From NCBI GenBank assembly GCA_963662155.1, contig OY759261.1, forward strand, positions 43,660,056 through 43,724,055: a stretch of DNA of 64,000 nt, in the 5' to 3' direction. Position 1 is the stretch's first letter; every line of letters begins with the position of its first letter. This document shows, in pieces, positions 1 through 11,689 of this stretch. The stretch is from Lamellibrachia columna. Lineage: Eukaryota > Annelida > Polychaeta > Sabellida > Siboglinidae. The translations under genes and the position numbers were made by a program. Under the pieces are notes generated by a model. That model made no database searches, was not told the DNA's origin, and saw only the letters and a list, made by a program, of their open reading frames with translations.

Positions 1-91
1 ATGTGGACGTTTGACGTAGATCACGTAACTCGGAACAATCGTAGAAAACACCCATATAGGTGCTAAAAATCATTCTACGTAACTACGAACG

Positions 92-219
92 TGTAGCGAC
101 ACAAGAAGTCACGTTAAAACAACTTTATTGATAGAGCGAAATGGCACGTGTGTCGATCGTTTGTAGCCGGAAATGCGAGAGACACTAAGGGGTGCTATCA
201 TAAGTAGCCGACCGCTACA
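92..219 (-). repeat. Ty3/gypsy LTR (outer left, reverse orientation)
   Basis: A 128-bp LTR read on the reverse strand. It begins TG and ends CA, and its ends form a 7-bp inverted pair (TGTAGCG / CGCTACA). A sense AATAAA signal lies at 124-129. A polypurine tract immediately upstream in the sense direction identifies it as a 3' LTR. An inverted copy lies at 2643-2769. The host bases just outside (AACG, 88-91) recur at 2770-2773 beyond the other LTR and look like a 4-bp target duplication. Confidence 0.85.
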
Positions 220-222
220 CAA

Positions 223-231
223 CCCCCCTTA
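223..231 (-). promoter_or_regulatory. Polypurine tract of the gypsy element
   Basis: On the reverse strand the sequence is TAAGGGGGG followed by TTG and the LTR. In LTR retrotransposons such a tract primes plus-strand DNA synthesis. The pol stop codon TAA (229-231) overlaps its first bases, so the reading frame runs to the very edge of the LTR. Confidence 0.7.
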
Positions 232-2625
232 GCACCCGTCACCCGGGGCATAGCGTTCTGGTCGTCTGATTTGGCGGCCAGATCGTGTGTGCACGGCAGC
301 TGGACGGCCCCGGGGGGCTCGCTTAGCTGCATCGACTGGAATATCCGAGTCAAGATGGGCAGGTTTCAGGCGATCGATGCTGACGCGGTCGTGTCGATTG
401 CCGTAGTCGAGTACGAACGACTTCTCGCCGTGCGTCAATACCTTGTAGGGTCCCTCGTACGGCGGTGTGAGGGGTGGACGGTGGCTGTCGCGGCGCACAA
501 AGACGTAGGCGCTGTGTGCCAGAGTGGACGGCACAGACGACGGTCTGGTGCCGTGCGGGATGGAAGGTCTCGGTGCCAGGTCGCGAACCCTTTCGCGTAG
601 TCGCGGAAGGAACCGTGCTGCCTCCTGAGTCTCTTGCCCACGAGGGATGAAATCTCCCGGGACCGTCAGTGGCGCGCCGTAGACCAGCTCCGCTGATGAA
701 CACCCGAGATCTTCTTTGGGCGCAGTGCGAATACCGAGCAGGACCCATGGCAGTTCGTCGAGCCAATTAGGTCCATCGAGACGAGCCATCAGTGCGGATT
801 TGAGGTGTCTGTGAAACCTTTCCACCAGTCCGTTCGACTGTGGGTGGTACGCGGAGGTGCGGTGTAAACGTGTACCGTGTAGCTGCGACAGTACCGACCA
901 CAATTCAGATGTGAACTGCGATCCTCTGTCAGACGTCATGTCCGCTGGCACACCGAAACGAGCCACCCAGTGAGCAGCAAAGGCTCTCGCGCATGTGGTG
1001 GTCTGTGCGTCGACTAGAGGAATTGCCTCCGCCCATTTCGTGAACCTGTCAACGACGGTGAACAGGTAGCGGTGGTTCTGCGAAGTCGGAAGAGGGCCGA
1101 CTAAGTCCACGTGCACATGGTCGAAACGACGCGTCGTTGGGGCGAAGTCTGCCACGGGAGACGCTGTATGCCGATGGACTTTAGCTGCCTGACAACGGAG
1201 GCATGACTTAGCCCATGCGCCGACTTGCTTGTTGAGACCTCTCCATACGAACTTTTCTGCGATCATCTTCCTCGTGGTTCGGATCGAAGGATGAGAGAGG
1301 CCGTGCACTGCGTCGAAAACGGTGCGCTGCCACGTGTCGGGGACGAGAGGTCGAGGTCGGCCAGTGGAGACGTCACAGTAGATCGATGGGCCGTTCGTAT
1401 TGAGCGGAATTTCTCGTACGACAAGACCCGTCGGAGCTGACCGCATGTTGGCAATGCCGTCATCCGTGAGCTGGGCTGCTGCCATCGCCTCGTAGTCCAC
1501 ACCATGAAGAGGTGCCTTGATTGCTGAGATGCCGTCTCTAGATAAGGTGTCTGCCACGGTGTTATTCTTCCCCTCTATGTGTCGCACATCTGTGGTGAAT
1601 TCGGAGATGTATGCCAAGTGCCTCTGTTGTCGCGGCGACCACGGATCGCTGATTTTAGAAATCGCGAAGGTCAGAGGCTTGTGGTCCGTGTAAAGCGTGA
1701 AGGTGCGGCCTTCGAGGAAATATCGAAAGTGACGAATGGCTAGATACATAGCTAAAAGCTCGCGATCGAAAGCGCTGTACTTTTGTTCTGCAGGTCGAAG
1801 TTTGCGACTGAAGAACGCCACTGGCTTCCACGAACCAAGGTCCTTTTCAAGAACGGCGCCAATCGCTGTTCCCGATGCGTCAACTGTCAGTGCGGTAGGT
1901 CTATCGGCGCGTGGGTGCACGAGCATCGTTGCCCTTGCTAGAGCTTCTTTGGCGGCGTTGAAAGCGTCTTCGAGGTCGCTCAACCACTCCAAGTTGACAG
2001 GATTGCCAGCCAACGCAGCGTAGATGTGACGCATGATGTGAGCAGCGTTCGGTACAAAACGATGGTAGAAGTTGACCATACCGGCGAACTGTTGGAGTCC
2101 CTTCACTGTTGTCGGTCTTTCAAACGTTCGAATAGCGTCTACCTTAGCGGGTAGCGGAATTGCTCCTTCACGTGTGTGATGTGATGACCGAGGTAGTCGA
2201 TAGTCGGTGTTCCAAACTGGCACTTGCTCTCGTTGATCACCAACCCGTGTGAAGCCAGGCGCTCGAAAACTGTTCGTAGGTGCGACACGTGATCCTCGGC
2301 AGTTGCGCTACTAACCAGGATGTCGTCTAGATAGACGAACACGAACGTGAGTCCTTTGCAGACAGTGTCCATGAGGCGTTGGAAGGTTTGTGCTGCATTC
2401 TTAAGGCCGAAGGGTGTACGCAGGAACTCGAAAAGGCCGAACGGCGTGATGACGGCCGTCTTGCTGATGTCCGTTGGCGCGACAGGGATCTGGTGATACC
2501 CACGTACTAGGTCGATCTTCGAGAAGAGAGTGGCGCCCGCAAGTTGCGAGGAAAAGTCCTGAATATGTGGAACTGGATACTTGTCAGGCACAGTGATATC
2601 GTTAAGTCTCCGATAATCGCCGCAC
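229..2625 (-). pseudogene. pol: Ty3/gypsy pol fragment (RT-RNase H-integrase), broken
   Basis: The reverse-strand pol region reads in the order reverse transcriptase, RNase H, integrase. The RT part (about 2170-2625) starts abruptly at CGDYRRLND and keeps the YLDD catalytic motif. RNase H (about 1530-1900) starts at LTVDAS and keeps the YTDHKPL segment. Integrase has an HHCC zinc finger (about 1190-1300) and a core with conserved Asp near 1119 and 930 and Glu near 810 (HPQSNGLVERF). One frameshift near 2170 separates RT from the rest, splitting the region into frames 2139-2591 and 229-2223. Gag, protease and the start of RT are absent. Domain order is that of Metaviridae (Ty3/gypsy). It is not functional as it stands. 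Confidence 0.9.
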
Positions 2626-2642
2626 GGTCAACTTCTACCATC

Positions 2643-2769
2643 GTAGCGGTCGGCTACTTATGATAGCACCCCTTAGTGTCTCTCGCATTTCCGGCTACAA
2701 ACGATCGACACACGTGCCATTTCGCTCTATCAATAAAGTTGTTTTAACGTGACTTCTTGTGTCGCTACA
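2643..2769 (+). repeat. Ty3/gypsy LTR (outer right, forward orientation)
   Basis: This 127-bp block is the reverse complement of 92-219 lacking its first T. AATAAA is at 2732-2737 in sense orientation. It is preceded by 19 bp (2626-2644) that repeat, in inverted orientation, pol bases 2059-2077 (encoding NFYHR). A short forward pol piece is therefore joined directly to this LTR. The following bases AACG (2770-2773) match those left of the other LTR. Confidence 0.85.
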
Positions 2770-2773
2770 AACG

Positions 2774-3564
2774 CCTATTTTTCTGATTTATGTAATCTAC
2801 CTCAAATCTCCACATAGGTTCCATCGTAATGTCCACACCTCCGACAGTTCCTGTAATACTCTTTGATGTGTTGCTATCCATATTTCCCAGTATTTTATAA
2901 ACGTTGATCCACAAAGGTCGAGGCTACGGTAATAAGAAAAGTTTAATGCTCAGATACCTTCACTTTTTCAAAACAAATGTCGTTGTCGATACTAAGTCAT
3001 ATGTCTTCTGGCTTAATTTTACACTGAGAAGAAGTTCCGGGGCTTTTTAGCATTTACCACCATAATTTGGTTGTTGTTTACATTCTTCAACCTTATTTGT
3101 TATGAATCTGTGTCGGCCTGTTGTTGTCTTATATTGGACCTGATTCCGAAGATTAATGAATTTGACATGCCACCAACTATGGTACTTGGTCTTTTTAAAT
3201 TCTACCTGGTCTCTATGTCAGGGGAAGCAAACGTTCCCACACAGGGGGTAAATGTGTAACCTGCCGTGGACTCAAAGAGTGGTAGTCTCTATTTCTAACC
3301 CAGCAATTCCCGTCGCGTGAGAGGCGTCGAGAAGGCAGTTGCGGATGACATGTAGAAACACGCCGCAGGACTTACAACACTCTTAAGGAGCCCAGTCCTT
3401 GACAGGAAGAAGAAGAAATTACTAACATCCCGATCTCGTTCGCGAATGAGATACAGAATCTTCCCGTTCATCCAGGAGGCTGTTTATCAATAACGGCAAA
3501 AAAATAAAAAGCTTCATGCACAGAATCAATTGCTAATACACCCAGCCAATCCACCTTTTTGCAG
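2774..3564. other. Non-coding stretch, nothing recognised
   Basis: AT-rich sequence with no supported gene. The forward frame at 3071-3259 has no recognisable domain or splice context and is probably chance. Confidence 0.5.
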
Positions 3565-4249
3565 CTATAAAGGTTGGTATATTCCGTAAAATTCCCATCA
3601 AAAAACGGCACACCAACATATAGAAGTGTAGTGATTGCTTTCCCGCCCGAAGTCTATAGTAATAAAAAAAAATACCGCATCAAACAAAAATAAATAAAAT
3701 ATTGTAAGAAAAAACATATTTCCTATCACGATATGTCAAAATACGAATACACAATTCCTCATGCCAACTAAAGTCAGTCTGTTTGGAAATATATAAAGCA
3801 TATGCAGCAGGAACCAAACTTGAATCGATATTATTAAACATGTCATTTAACACCATAAGTGATGTTACATATTTAATAATAGTTCGGTTTTGAAGGATTT
3901 TAAAATTAATACTATTAACGGACGTGTGTATCACCGACAACTATCTATCGATGCGAATGCTGTGAATTTTTAAATATGTTACCGACAATGAACAACTTAA
4001 AAATACTTAGCAGTGCAAATGACTGTCTAAGTCTCGTTTTTGTCATACGCATCCGCACTGCATCATCAAAGTGGCATCGCGCCAACGTTCCATCACATCG
4101 TAACATGATTTCATCATATCGTAACATGGTTCTATGGTATCATACTTAGTAGTAGTTAGTAACATATTGTTTGTGATGGTATGAAAAAAATATATGTTTG
4201 TTTTTATTTTGTTACAGCTAACTTAGACGGCAACGTTGAGTGTGCAGCG

Positions 4250-6876
4250 ATGTATTCCCAACGTCTATTCTGTGTCGCTGTTTTGGCGACGACTCTTCTG
4301 GTAGTGACAGGGTCGACGCAATACGACAGTAACAAGCGGTACATCCGATATGTGACCGGCTCTCTCAATGTCATCATCACTGCCCCACACGGAGGGCACC
4401 TGCTGCCCTCCTCTATCTCCAACAGGGTAGCCGGATGTTTCGACGTCAACACGGGGTGCGATTACCAGCACAACTGTGGCACACCTGACCCCCAGAACTG
4501 CCCCGTGAATCTCGTCAAAGACAGGTTTGTTACAGTAACTTTTCTCAAGTGAACTCTCTGTACTGCGTTCAAAGAGGTTAAGGCATATTCATGCCTATGT
4601 TTTTCACTATGCAATTCGTGCGAAACAAAATATCCAGTTGAAACATTGTTACGTCATCTATTGGGAATTAAACTGTTGCATTGGAGGCGGTCATTAATTT
4701 TAAGTGAGGAGTAAAGTAATCGCTTCCATTGGGAGTCGAGTTAATACGGCGGTTAATACACGGACTTAGCCTGCCCAGAAACTGTGGTCAGGTACATTCA
4801 AGTCCCATGCTATTTGTGTGCTGCCATCTAGTGAATAACAACAAATGCGTTACACATATATCACAATTGTTACGTCCCCATTCATGAAGTGTCCCACGTC
4901 CCACCTCGTGATATAATATGTATTAACGTGCTACCCTCTAGTGTGTATTATTGCAATTAAAGTATACTCCTGCCGTGGTACTATCAACAGTATTCAAACA
5001 ATAAACAATACACATATTTATTTGATACAGTCTGTTTAAGCATAGACAATCACATGTTGTAGCAATTCAGTATTGACACTTAACTTGATAGGTGGATTGT
5101 AATCACATTGTTATGTTATTTTGATAACAAGCTTGTTAGTCTTACAATATACCTATAAGTCGTCCATCTTCACTTTGGTTTTGACAGTTATACGTCGTCC
5201 ATCACCACCGCCATCGCAAATGAGTTGGAGTCGCTCACTGGCGATCGACCCCACACCATCTACTGCCGTCTTCATCGCAGGAAGATGGACGCCAACCGGG
5301 AGGTGAACGAGGCGACCCTCAATGTCCAGGTACTGTACGCCTACACAGTCATATAACGAGGGCGATTCTTGATAGATGTCCACGTATTCATTAATAAGAT
5401 TTAACCAGATTGTCAAAGCAAAACCCCATATTGCAAGTAAACAACGAATCTATTAGTTTATCGAGGGTGCTATGATGGTTCGTCTAAGCGCAACCCGCCT
5501 ATATTAGTCGATTTATTTATTATCCTCTTTTGAAACGAATACTTTCTTCCATCCAAATGTTATTTTACAATCTATTCCGTGTCTTGTTTGTCTATGTTCT
5601 TCTAAAAAATACTATCAAATAATATAAATTTTAATTTTATAACCATTCAATATCTTGACAATTTCTATTTAATCTCTTACTAATCTACTCATCTTTAATG
5701 TTGTTAAGCCACATTCCTTTAGACGTTTATATATGTATGACTAAGGTATTGTGTGTTACAAAAGCCATCAGGTACTGCACTCGACAGTTTCAGCAATATT
5801 GTTGCTGTTGAGTTGCGTTATTCTTTTTTTCGAGTGTGTGTTCAATTTTGTCGTAATTCTTTTCACTGTTATATGTATCTCTGAACTCATTATATTTGTA
5901 AATTTAATCAATTATATTGATCATACATTTAATATTAATTATATCTGCAAACGCTGCATTAATTATTATATTCTGAAGAGTGATGTCCTCTGGTAGTACC
6001 ACGGAGTGTTCACCAAAGCGCCATAATTGGTTTATTGAGAGTGTTTTTGTTACGTGCAGAAGGCGATATACGCCTACAGCAACTTCACTGCCTTCATCAA
6101 TGCCGCGAAGACGTCTGTTGGTGGCCGCGCTCTGTTGCTCGACATACACGGTCAGACTCACGCCGCCAACTGGACGGAACTCGGCTACGCTCTCTCCGCT
6201 TGGAAACTCAATAGCGGCCTCTTCTCGGCGTCTGACTCCACCATTAAAGCCATCGGAATGCACGTCTGTAATTCAGGCATGTATCTGTTAGCCTGTTAAA
6301 GGAAATTGCTTTGTATATGTAGACTGATGGTCGTATGTCGTGGGTTGATTAAGCCCGGGGGCTGAAAAGGTTTGGCAAAGCTAGACCAACGATAGTAGCA
6401 AGTACCTGTTTCCAAATTAGGCATTAGCCATAATTCACATCGTCCAAAACTGCTATTCGTTATACTACAGTCCAAATTTTAGATAATGTTTCTATACGCA
6501 AACGTTTTTCATTGTTGTCGCCAAGTCCTCAAACCAGAAAAGAAAGCAGTCATACCAGTTCATTGTGTTCTTGTATTCCACAGACAACGCATGCTTCAAA
6601 GATTTGCTTCGCAAAACGACCCCAAACAGCCTCGGCCACTACTTGAGCAACGAGGGCTACCGTGTCGTGCCGTCCCCCGTCTTCCCCAGCCCGGGAAGCA
6701 ATGGATACTACTCGGGCGGATACAACGTGAGGACGCACGGATCTCTCAATGGCGGACTCGTCGACGCCATCCAGGTTGAAATCCCAAAGCAGGAGCGCTT
6801 CTCGTCCGTTCGCAGGACGAACTTCGCCAAAGCCGTTGCACGGGCCGTGAAACACTTCATGGACGACCACTACTGA
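4250..6876 (+). CDS. Secreted FGase-like hydrolase, four exons, copy A (intact)
   Basis: Exons are 4250-4524, 5188-5329, 6060-6276 and 6584-6876. They join in frame to 308 codons plus stop. Residues 1-22 form a hydrophobic signal peptide. Motifs typical of the N-formylglutamate amidohydrolase superfamily follow: APHGG at 45-49, RRKMDANREVNEA at 122-134, DIHGQTH at 167-173 and VDAIQVEIP at 271-279. The His, Asp, Arg and Glu residues there are the expected metal or substrate contacts; this rests on family knowledge. Several Cys between residues 60 and 90 fit a disulfide-bonded extracellular protein. Acceptor TTGTTACAG at 4209-4217 suggests an upstream non-coding exon. Intron 3 starts with GC instead of GT. 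Substrate is unknown: FGase breaks down a histidine-degradation intermediate in bacteria, but a secreted animal form may act on other amides. A possible AATAAA lies at 7359. Confidence 0.8.
6277..6583 (+). other. GC-AG intron of the FGase-like gene
   Basis: The donor reads AATTCAG|GCATGT and the acceptor TATTCCACAG|ACAAC. Splicing here joins codon G|AC (Asp212) and keeps the frame, and no GT nearby does so. The same GC donor is present in copy A' at 48754. Confidence 0.75.
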
Positions 6877-7032
6877 TTCGGACGTTCGGATGTCACTGAC
6901 GGCCGGAAGACTTCACACTGTGATTGTCTCTTCGCACAGAACTCTAGTTCAATGCTTCGTAATTCAGTCTGAAATGCAAACATTTCGCCATTTGCACTGC
7001 ACTGCAAAACTACACTTATGCACGCGTGCGTA

Positions 7033-7222
<190 letters not shown>

Positions 7223-7611
7223 CACAAACGTGTTACCGAAAAATTGGTATATTAAATATTTATTTAATACACTCAAGATACGCCTGTCACCCAAATACAT
7301 GAATGAAATTAAACATTTCTTTGATGTCAACATTGTAAAAGCTAATATAGTGTCATCTAATAAAAATGTTATTCGTGTTTTTCCTGTTCCTTTAATGCGA
7401 TTTGTGAAGACTGTTTTTAGATGGGTAAAACTTAAACGAATGGCTTTAAATATGCTCCTCATAACAGGTATTTCTCTTTTCCCGTCGTTGTTATGTCATC
7501 CGGAAGTCTTGTCACAACGCACTTCAGGGCTGAAAGGAGATTTCAAAGTTGTCTTTGTATAATTTAATTACTAACATGGGAATCAATATAGTTAACGTCA
7601 AATGTATTTAC

Positions 7612-7760
<149 letters not shown>

Positions 7761-8282
7761 ACAACAACTACACTTCTATTTCTAAATTGTGCCTTTATGA
7801 AAAAAGAAATACCTGTATGTAAATTGTGAACAATTGTTGAAATTGCCTTCTGCGATTCTACATTTGTCTGGTCGAGTTGAGTGAAATATATCGAACACTC
7901 TGCTTCTGAAGCTGGTTTGTGGTCAAACACAAGAATCAACACAGTGACATCGTCCTTTTTCAACAGTTCAGTCTAGCCACACGTACAGTTGGACATGCGT
8001 ATTCTCACCAGCAATAATGTAATAACATTGGTTATTCATATCGTACTACAGTGTGGCTACTCATAAAACGTAAGCCTCCTTCGGTGTTTCTATGCTAACT
8101 TTCCACTATGAAAAGATGGGTCACGCTGACATATGTGTGGCCTTAATAGTAAATCAAGATGTTTGAAGGAAGGGCTTGAAACTTGCCTTGCACTGTGTGG
8201 GACGTCACGGTTTGGTGAACAAGTGCTCTAAGGACGTTATGTAAACATGCACGCATGCGTGCCTGAGTACGTGCGTGAGAAC

Positions 8283-8301
8283 ATGTGTTTATGTATGTAT
8301 G

Positions 8302-8360
<59 letters not shown>

Positions 8361-8500
8361 GTTTGTCTGAATGTACGTATGTATGTACGTTACGTAGGTA
8401 TGTATGCATGCATGCACGTACGTATGTACATGTGTGTGTATGTATGTGTGTAGATGTGTGTGTATTTATGCATACATGTATGTATGTATGTATGTGTGTT
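8283..8500. repeat. (TATG)n microsatellite and derived GTAT-rich tract
   Basis: TATG repeats run to about 8358, then give way to imperfect GTAY/GCAT sequence. The TIR element is inserted at its right end. The counterpart in A' (50768-51070) is longer. Confidence 0.95.
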
Positions 8501-8517
8501 CACATGCGTACGTGAGT

Positions 8518-8726
8518 AGTAGGGGTTAGGGTCTGAAGGATTAATTCCGGAGACCATGTGCATTAACGACTTCCGGTTGCGCACGCAGCACACCAGAGCG
8601 TCCCCTAGCGGCTGTAGGAGCGCCTCCTGGCGCATGCCGGAGACCACGTGCATTAACGACTTCCGGTTGCGCACGCAGCACATCAGAGCGTCCCCTAACG
8701 GTAGTAGGAGCGCCTCCTGGCGAATG
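8518..8726 (+). repeat. Left TIR of element B
   Basis: Contains two tandem units of roughly 87 bp (each CCGGAGACCA...GGCGAATG), with part of a third continuing to about 8760. It matches the reverse complement of 18078-18286 with only a handful of substitutions. It is GC-rich compared with its surroundings. Confidence 0.9.
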
Positions 8727-8772
8727 CCGGAGACCATGTGCATAACGACTGCCTTGATGTTTTTCACCATCT

Positions 8773-9041
8773 CAGCATACATTTATTTATTTTATGAGTC
8801 GAGTGTACCCATTACCTTCTGGTTACCACACCTCACCACCCCACCATAGAGTAATGAGACGAGTATAGCCATCTGACCACCAGGGGGCGCAGGGGCGCGC
8901 GCGTGGGGTAATACACCTTTTTCTGCGCCCCTGGTGGTCAGATGGCTATACTCGTCTCATTACTCTATGGTGGGGTGGTGAGGTGTGGTAACCAGAAGGT
9001 AATGGGTACACTCGACTCATAAAATAAATAAATGTATGCTG
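8773..9041. repeat. Near-perfect 269-bp palindrome
   Basis: Arm 8773-8892 is the reverse complement of 8923-9041 apart from one missing C. The spacer is 30 bp, GC-rich, and includes GCGCGCGCG. The arm ends next to the spacer carry CCACCAGGGGGCGCAG (8877-8892) and its reverse complement. Confidence 0.95.
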
Positions 9042-9119
9042 ATATTGTGAATAACATCAAGGCAGAATGGAGACATTGTCATAAAATAAATAAATGTATT
9101 CTGAGATGGTGTCATTTTG

Positions 9120-9255
9120 TTAGTTTGTTCGCCAGAAGTTGTATGAAGTTGTGTGAAGTTGTGCGAAGTTGTGCGAAGTTGTGCGAAGTTGTGTGAAATT
9201 GTGTAATGTTGTGCAAAATTGTGTGAAGTTGTGCGAAATTGTGTGATTTTGTATT
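9120..9255 (+). repeat. 10-bp tandem repeat tract in element B
   Basis: About a dozen imperfect copies of GAAGTTGTGY with variants such as GAAATTGTGT. The B' copy breaks off within its counterpart at 60841. Confidence 0.85.
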
Positions 9256-10355
9256 CTAGCTATGTACTGAGGGTGTAGTGACTATGTATTCCAGTTATGT
9301 ACTGAGGGTGCAGCGACCATGTATTCGAGCTGTGTCCTGGGTGAGCAGTAACTGTGTATTCTAATCGTGTACTGGAGTTGTAGTGACAATGCATTATAGC
9401 TATGTACTGGAGATACTGTGAATATTTTGTATTTTAGCTGTGTACAGAGTATGTAGTGACTATATATTCTAGATGTGTACTGAGGGTGCACTGGCCATGT
9501 ATTCTAGCAGTAACTGTGTATTATATTTGTATACTGGAGTTGTAGTGACTATATCTTACAGCTGTGTGCTGGAGATACAGCAGCGACCATGTATTCTAAT
9601 CGTGTCCTGGAGTTGTAGTGATAATGCATTATAGCTATGTACTGGAGATACTGTGAATATTTTGTATTTTAGCTGTGTTCAGAGTGTGTAGTGACTATAT
9701 ATTCTAAATGTGTACCGAGGGTGCACTGGCCATGTATTCTAGCAGTAACTGTGTATTATATTTGTGTACTGGAGTTGTAGTGACTATATCTTACAGCTGT
9801 GTGCTGGAGATACAGCAGCGACCATGTATTCCAGCTGTGTCCTCGGTGAGCAGTAACTGTGTATTCTAATCGTGTACTGGAGTTGTAGTGATAATGCATT
9901 ATAGCTATGTACTGGAGATACTGTGAATATTTTGTATTTTAGCTGCGTACAGATTGTGTAGTGACTATATATTCTAAATGTGTACTGAGGGTGCGCTGGC
10001 CATGTATTCTAGCAGTAACTGTGTATTCTATTTGTGTACTGGAGTTGTAGTGACTATATCTTACAGCTGTGTGCTGGAGATACAGCAGTGACCATGTATT
10101 CGAGCTGTGTCCTTTTTGAGCAGTAATTGTGTATTCTAATCGTGTACTGGAGTTGTAGTGACAATGCATTATAGCTAAGTACTGGAGATAATGTGAATAT
10201 TTTGTATTTCAGCTGTGTACAAAGTGTGTAGTGACTATATATTCTAGATGTGTACTGAGGGTGCACTGGCCATGTATTCTAACAGTAACTGTGTATTCTA
10301 ATTGTGTACTGGAGTTGTAGTTACTATATCTTACAGCTGTGTGCTGGAGATACAG
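9255..10355. repeat. Minisatellite with about 270-bp higher-order unit
   Basis: Short units of about 35 bp of the type TGTGTACTGGAGTTGTAGTG are arranged in a higher-order period near 270 bp. The AATGCATT-bearing units start near 9371, 9607, 9876 and 10146. The first interval is 35 bp shorter, as if one unit were lost. The reverse complement lies at about 59995-60830. Confidence 0.85.
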
Positions 10356-10432
10356 ACTGTACATTTATTTATTTTATGACACTGTCTCGAAGCTGTCTTG
10401 CTGTTTCTCATCGTCTCAGTATACATATATGT

Positions 10433-11385
10433 ACAGGAGCCAGGATGTGGCTGGAGGTATGAGAGACAGAGGACAGTATAGTATGGTGGATGCAACGTAT
10501 CAGGAGTCAGGATGTGGTTGGAGGTAGGAGAGACAGATGATATTATGGTGGACGCAATGTATCAAGAGCCACAATGTGGCGGAGGCAGTGTTTAAGGAGC
10601 CAGGATGTGGCTGGAGGTAGGGTAGACAGAGGACTGTGTGGTGGAGGCAGTGCGTAAGGAGCCAGGATGTGGTTGGAGGTAGGAGTGATAGAGGACTGTA
10701 TGGCGGGTGCAAATGTATCAGGAGCCGTGACGTGGCTGTAGGTAGGAGAGACAGAGGACAGAATGGTGGACGCAATGTATCAGGAGCCAGGATGTGGTTG
10801 GAGGTAGGAGAGACAGATGACTGTGTGGTGGAGGCAATGTGTAAGTAGCCAGGATGTGGCTGGAGGTAGGAGAGACGGAGGACTGTATGGCGGAGGCAAT
10901 GTATCAGGCGCCAGGATGTGGCTGTAGGTAGGAGAGACAGAGGACAGTTTGGTAGACGCAATTTATCAGGAGCCAGGATGTGGCTGGAGGTAGGAGAGAC
11001 AGAGGCCTGTATGATGGATTCCATGTATCAGGAGCCAGGATGTGGCTGGAGGTAGGAGAGACAGAAGCCTGTATGATGGATGCAATGTATCAGGAGCCAG
11101 GATGTGGCAGGAGGTAGGAGAGAAAAAGGACTGTGTGGCGGGTGCAGTGTGTAAGGAGCAAGGGTGTGGCTGGAGGTAGGAAAGACAGAGGCCTGTATGA
11201 TGGACGCAATGTATCAGGAGCCAGGATGTGGCTGGAGGTAGGAAAGACAGAGGACTGTATTATGGATGCAATGTATCAGGAGCCAGGATGTGGCTGGAGG
11301 TAGGAAAGACAGAGGACTGTATGGCGGAGGCAGTGGGTAAGTAGCCAGGATATGGCTGGAGGTAGGAGAGACGGAGGACTGTTGT
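10433..11385. repeat. 62-bp minisatellite
   Basis: About 15 copies of a unit starting GGAGCCAGGATGTGGCTGGA; starts at 10969, 11031 and 11093 show the 62-bp period. Its reverse complement is at about 58965-59912. The Leu/Pro/Ser-rich frames here are translations of the repeat, not genes. Confidence 0.9.
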
Positions 11386-11689
11386 GTTTAATTATTACTA
11401 TATATTGTATTTGTTTAACTGTATAATGAACAAACACAATAAGGCGTACGCACAATTTGTATTGCTTAATAAGCAAAGTACAGAATAGCAACATGTGTGC
11501 TATTATTATAGTTAAGTATACATTTACTAGATATTTAAATGATCCAGTTTAACCTGAACACCTGCAGGTGAAGTAGTTGATTTTTAAAGTCATGCTACTA
11601 GGAATTTGGATCCAGATTATAACATTTTTATAGCAGGAAACAGTTCATTTACACAATACTACCTTGGCACTGATATTAATGAAATCTAA

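Noticed and set aside
4204..4471. Reverse frames over FGase-like exon 1
   Set aside because: Antisense to a well-supported exon with signal peptide and motifs; likewise 46658-46925, 5904-6263, 48237-48740, 6550-6870 and 49028-49348.
4250..6876. Bacterial contamination as the source of the FGase-like gene
   Set aside because: It has spliceosomal introns, a signal peptide in its first coding exon and is embedded in repeat-rich animal DNA.
8518..8532. Telomere-like AGTAGGGGTTAGGG
   Set aside because: Only one TTAGGG unit, part of the TIR tip, with no tandem telomeric array.
8556..8849. Frames in the TIR subrepeats
   Set aside because: They repeat the same peptide with each 87-bp unit on both strands and simply reflect the repeat (also 8390-8782, 18045-18402 and 50686-51162).
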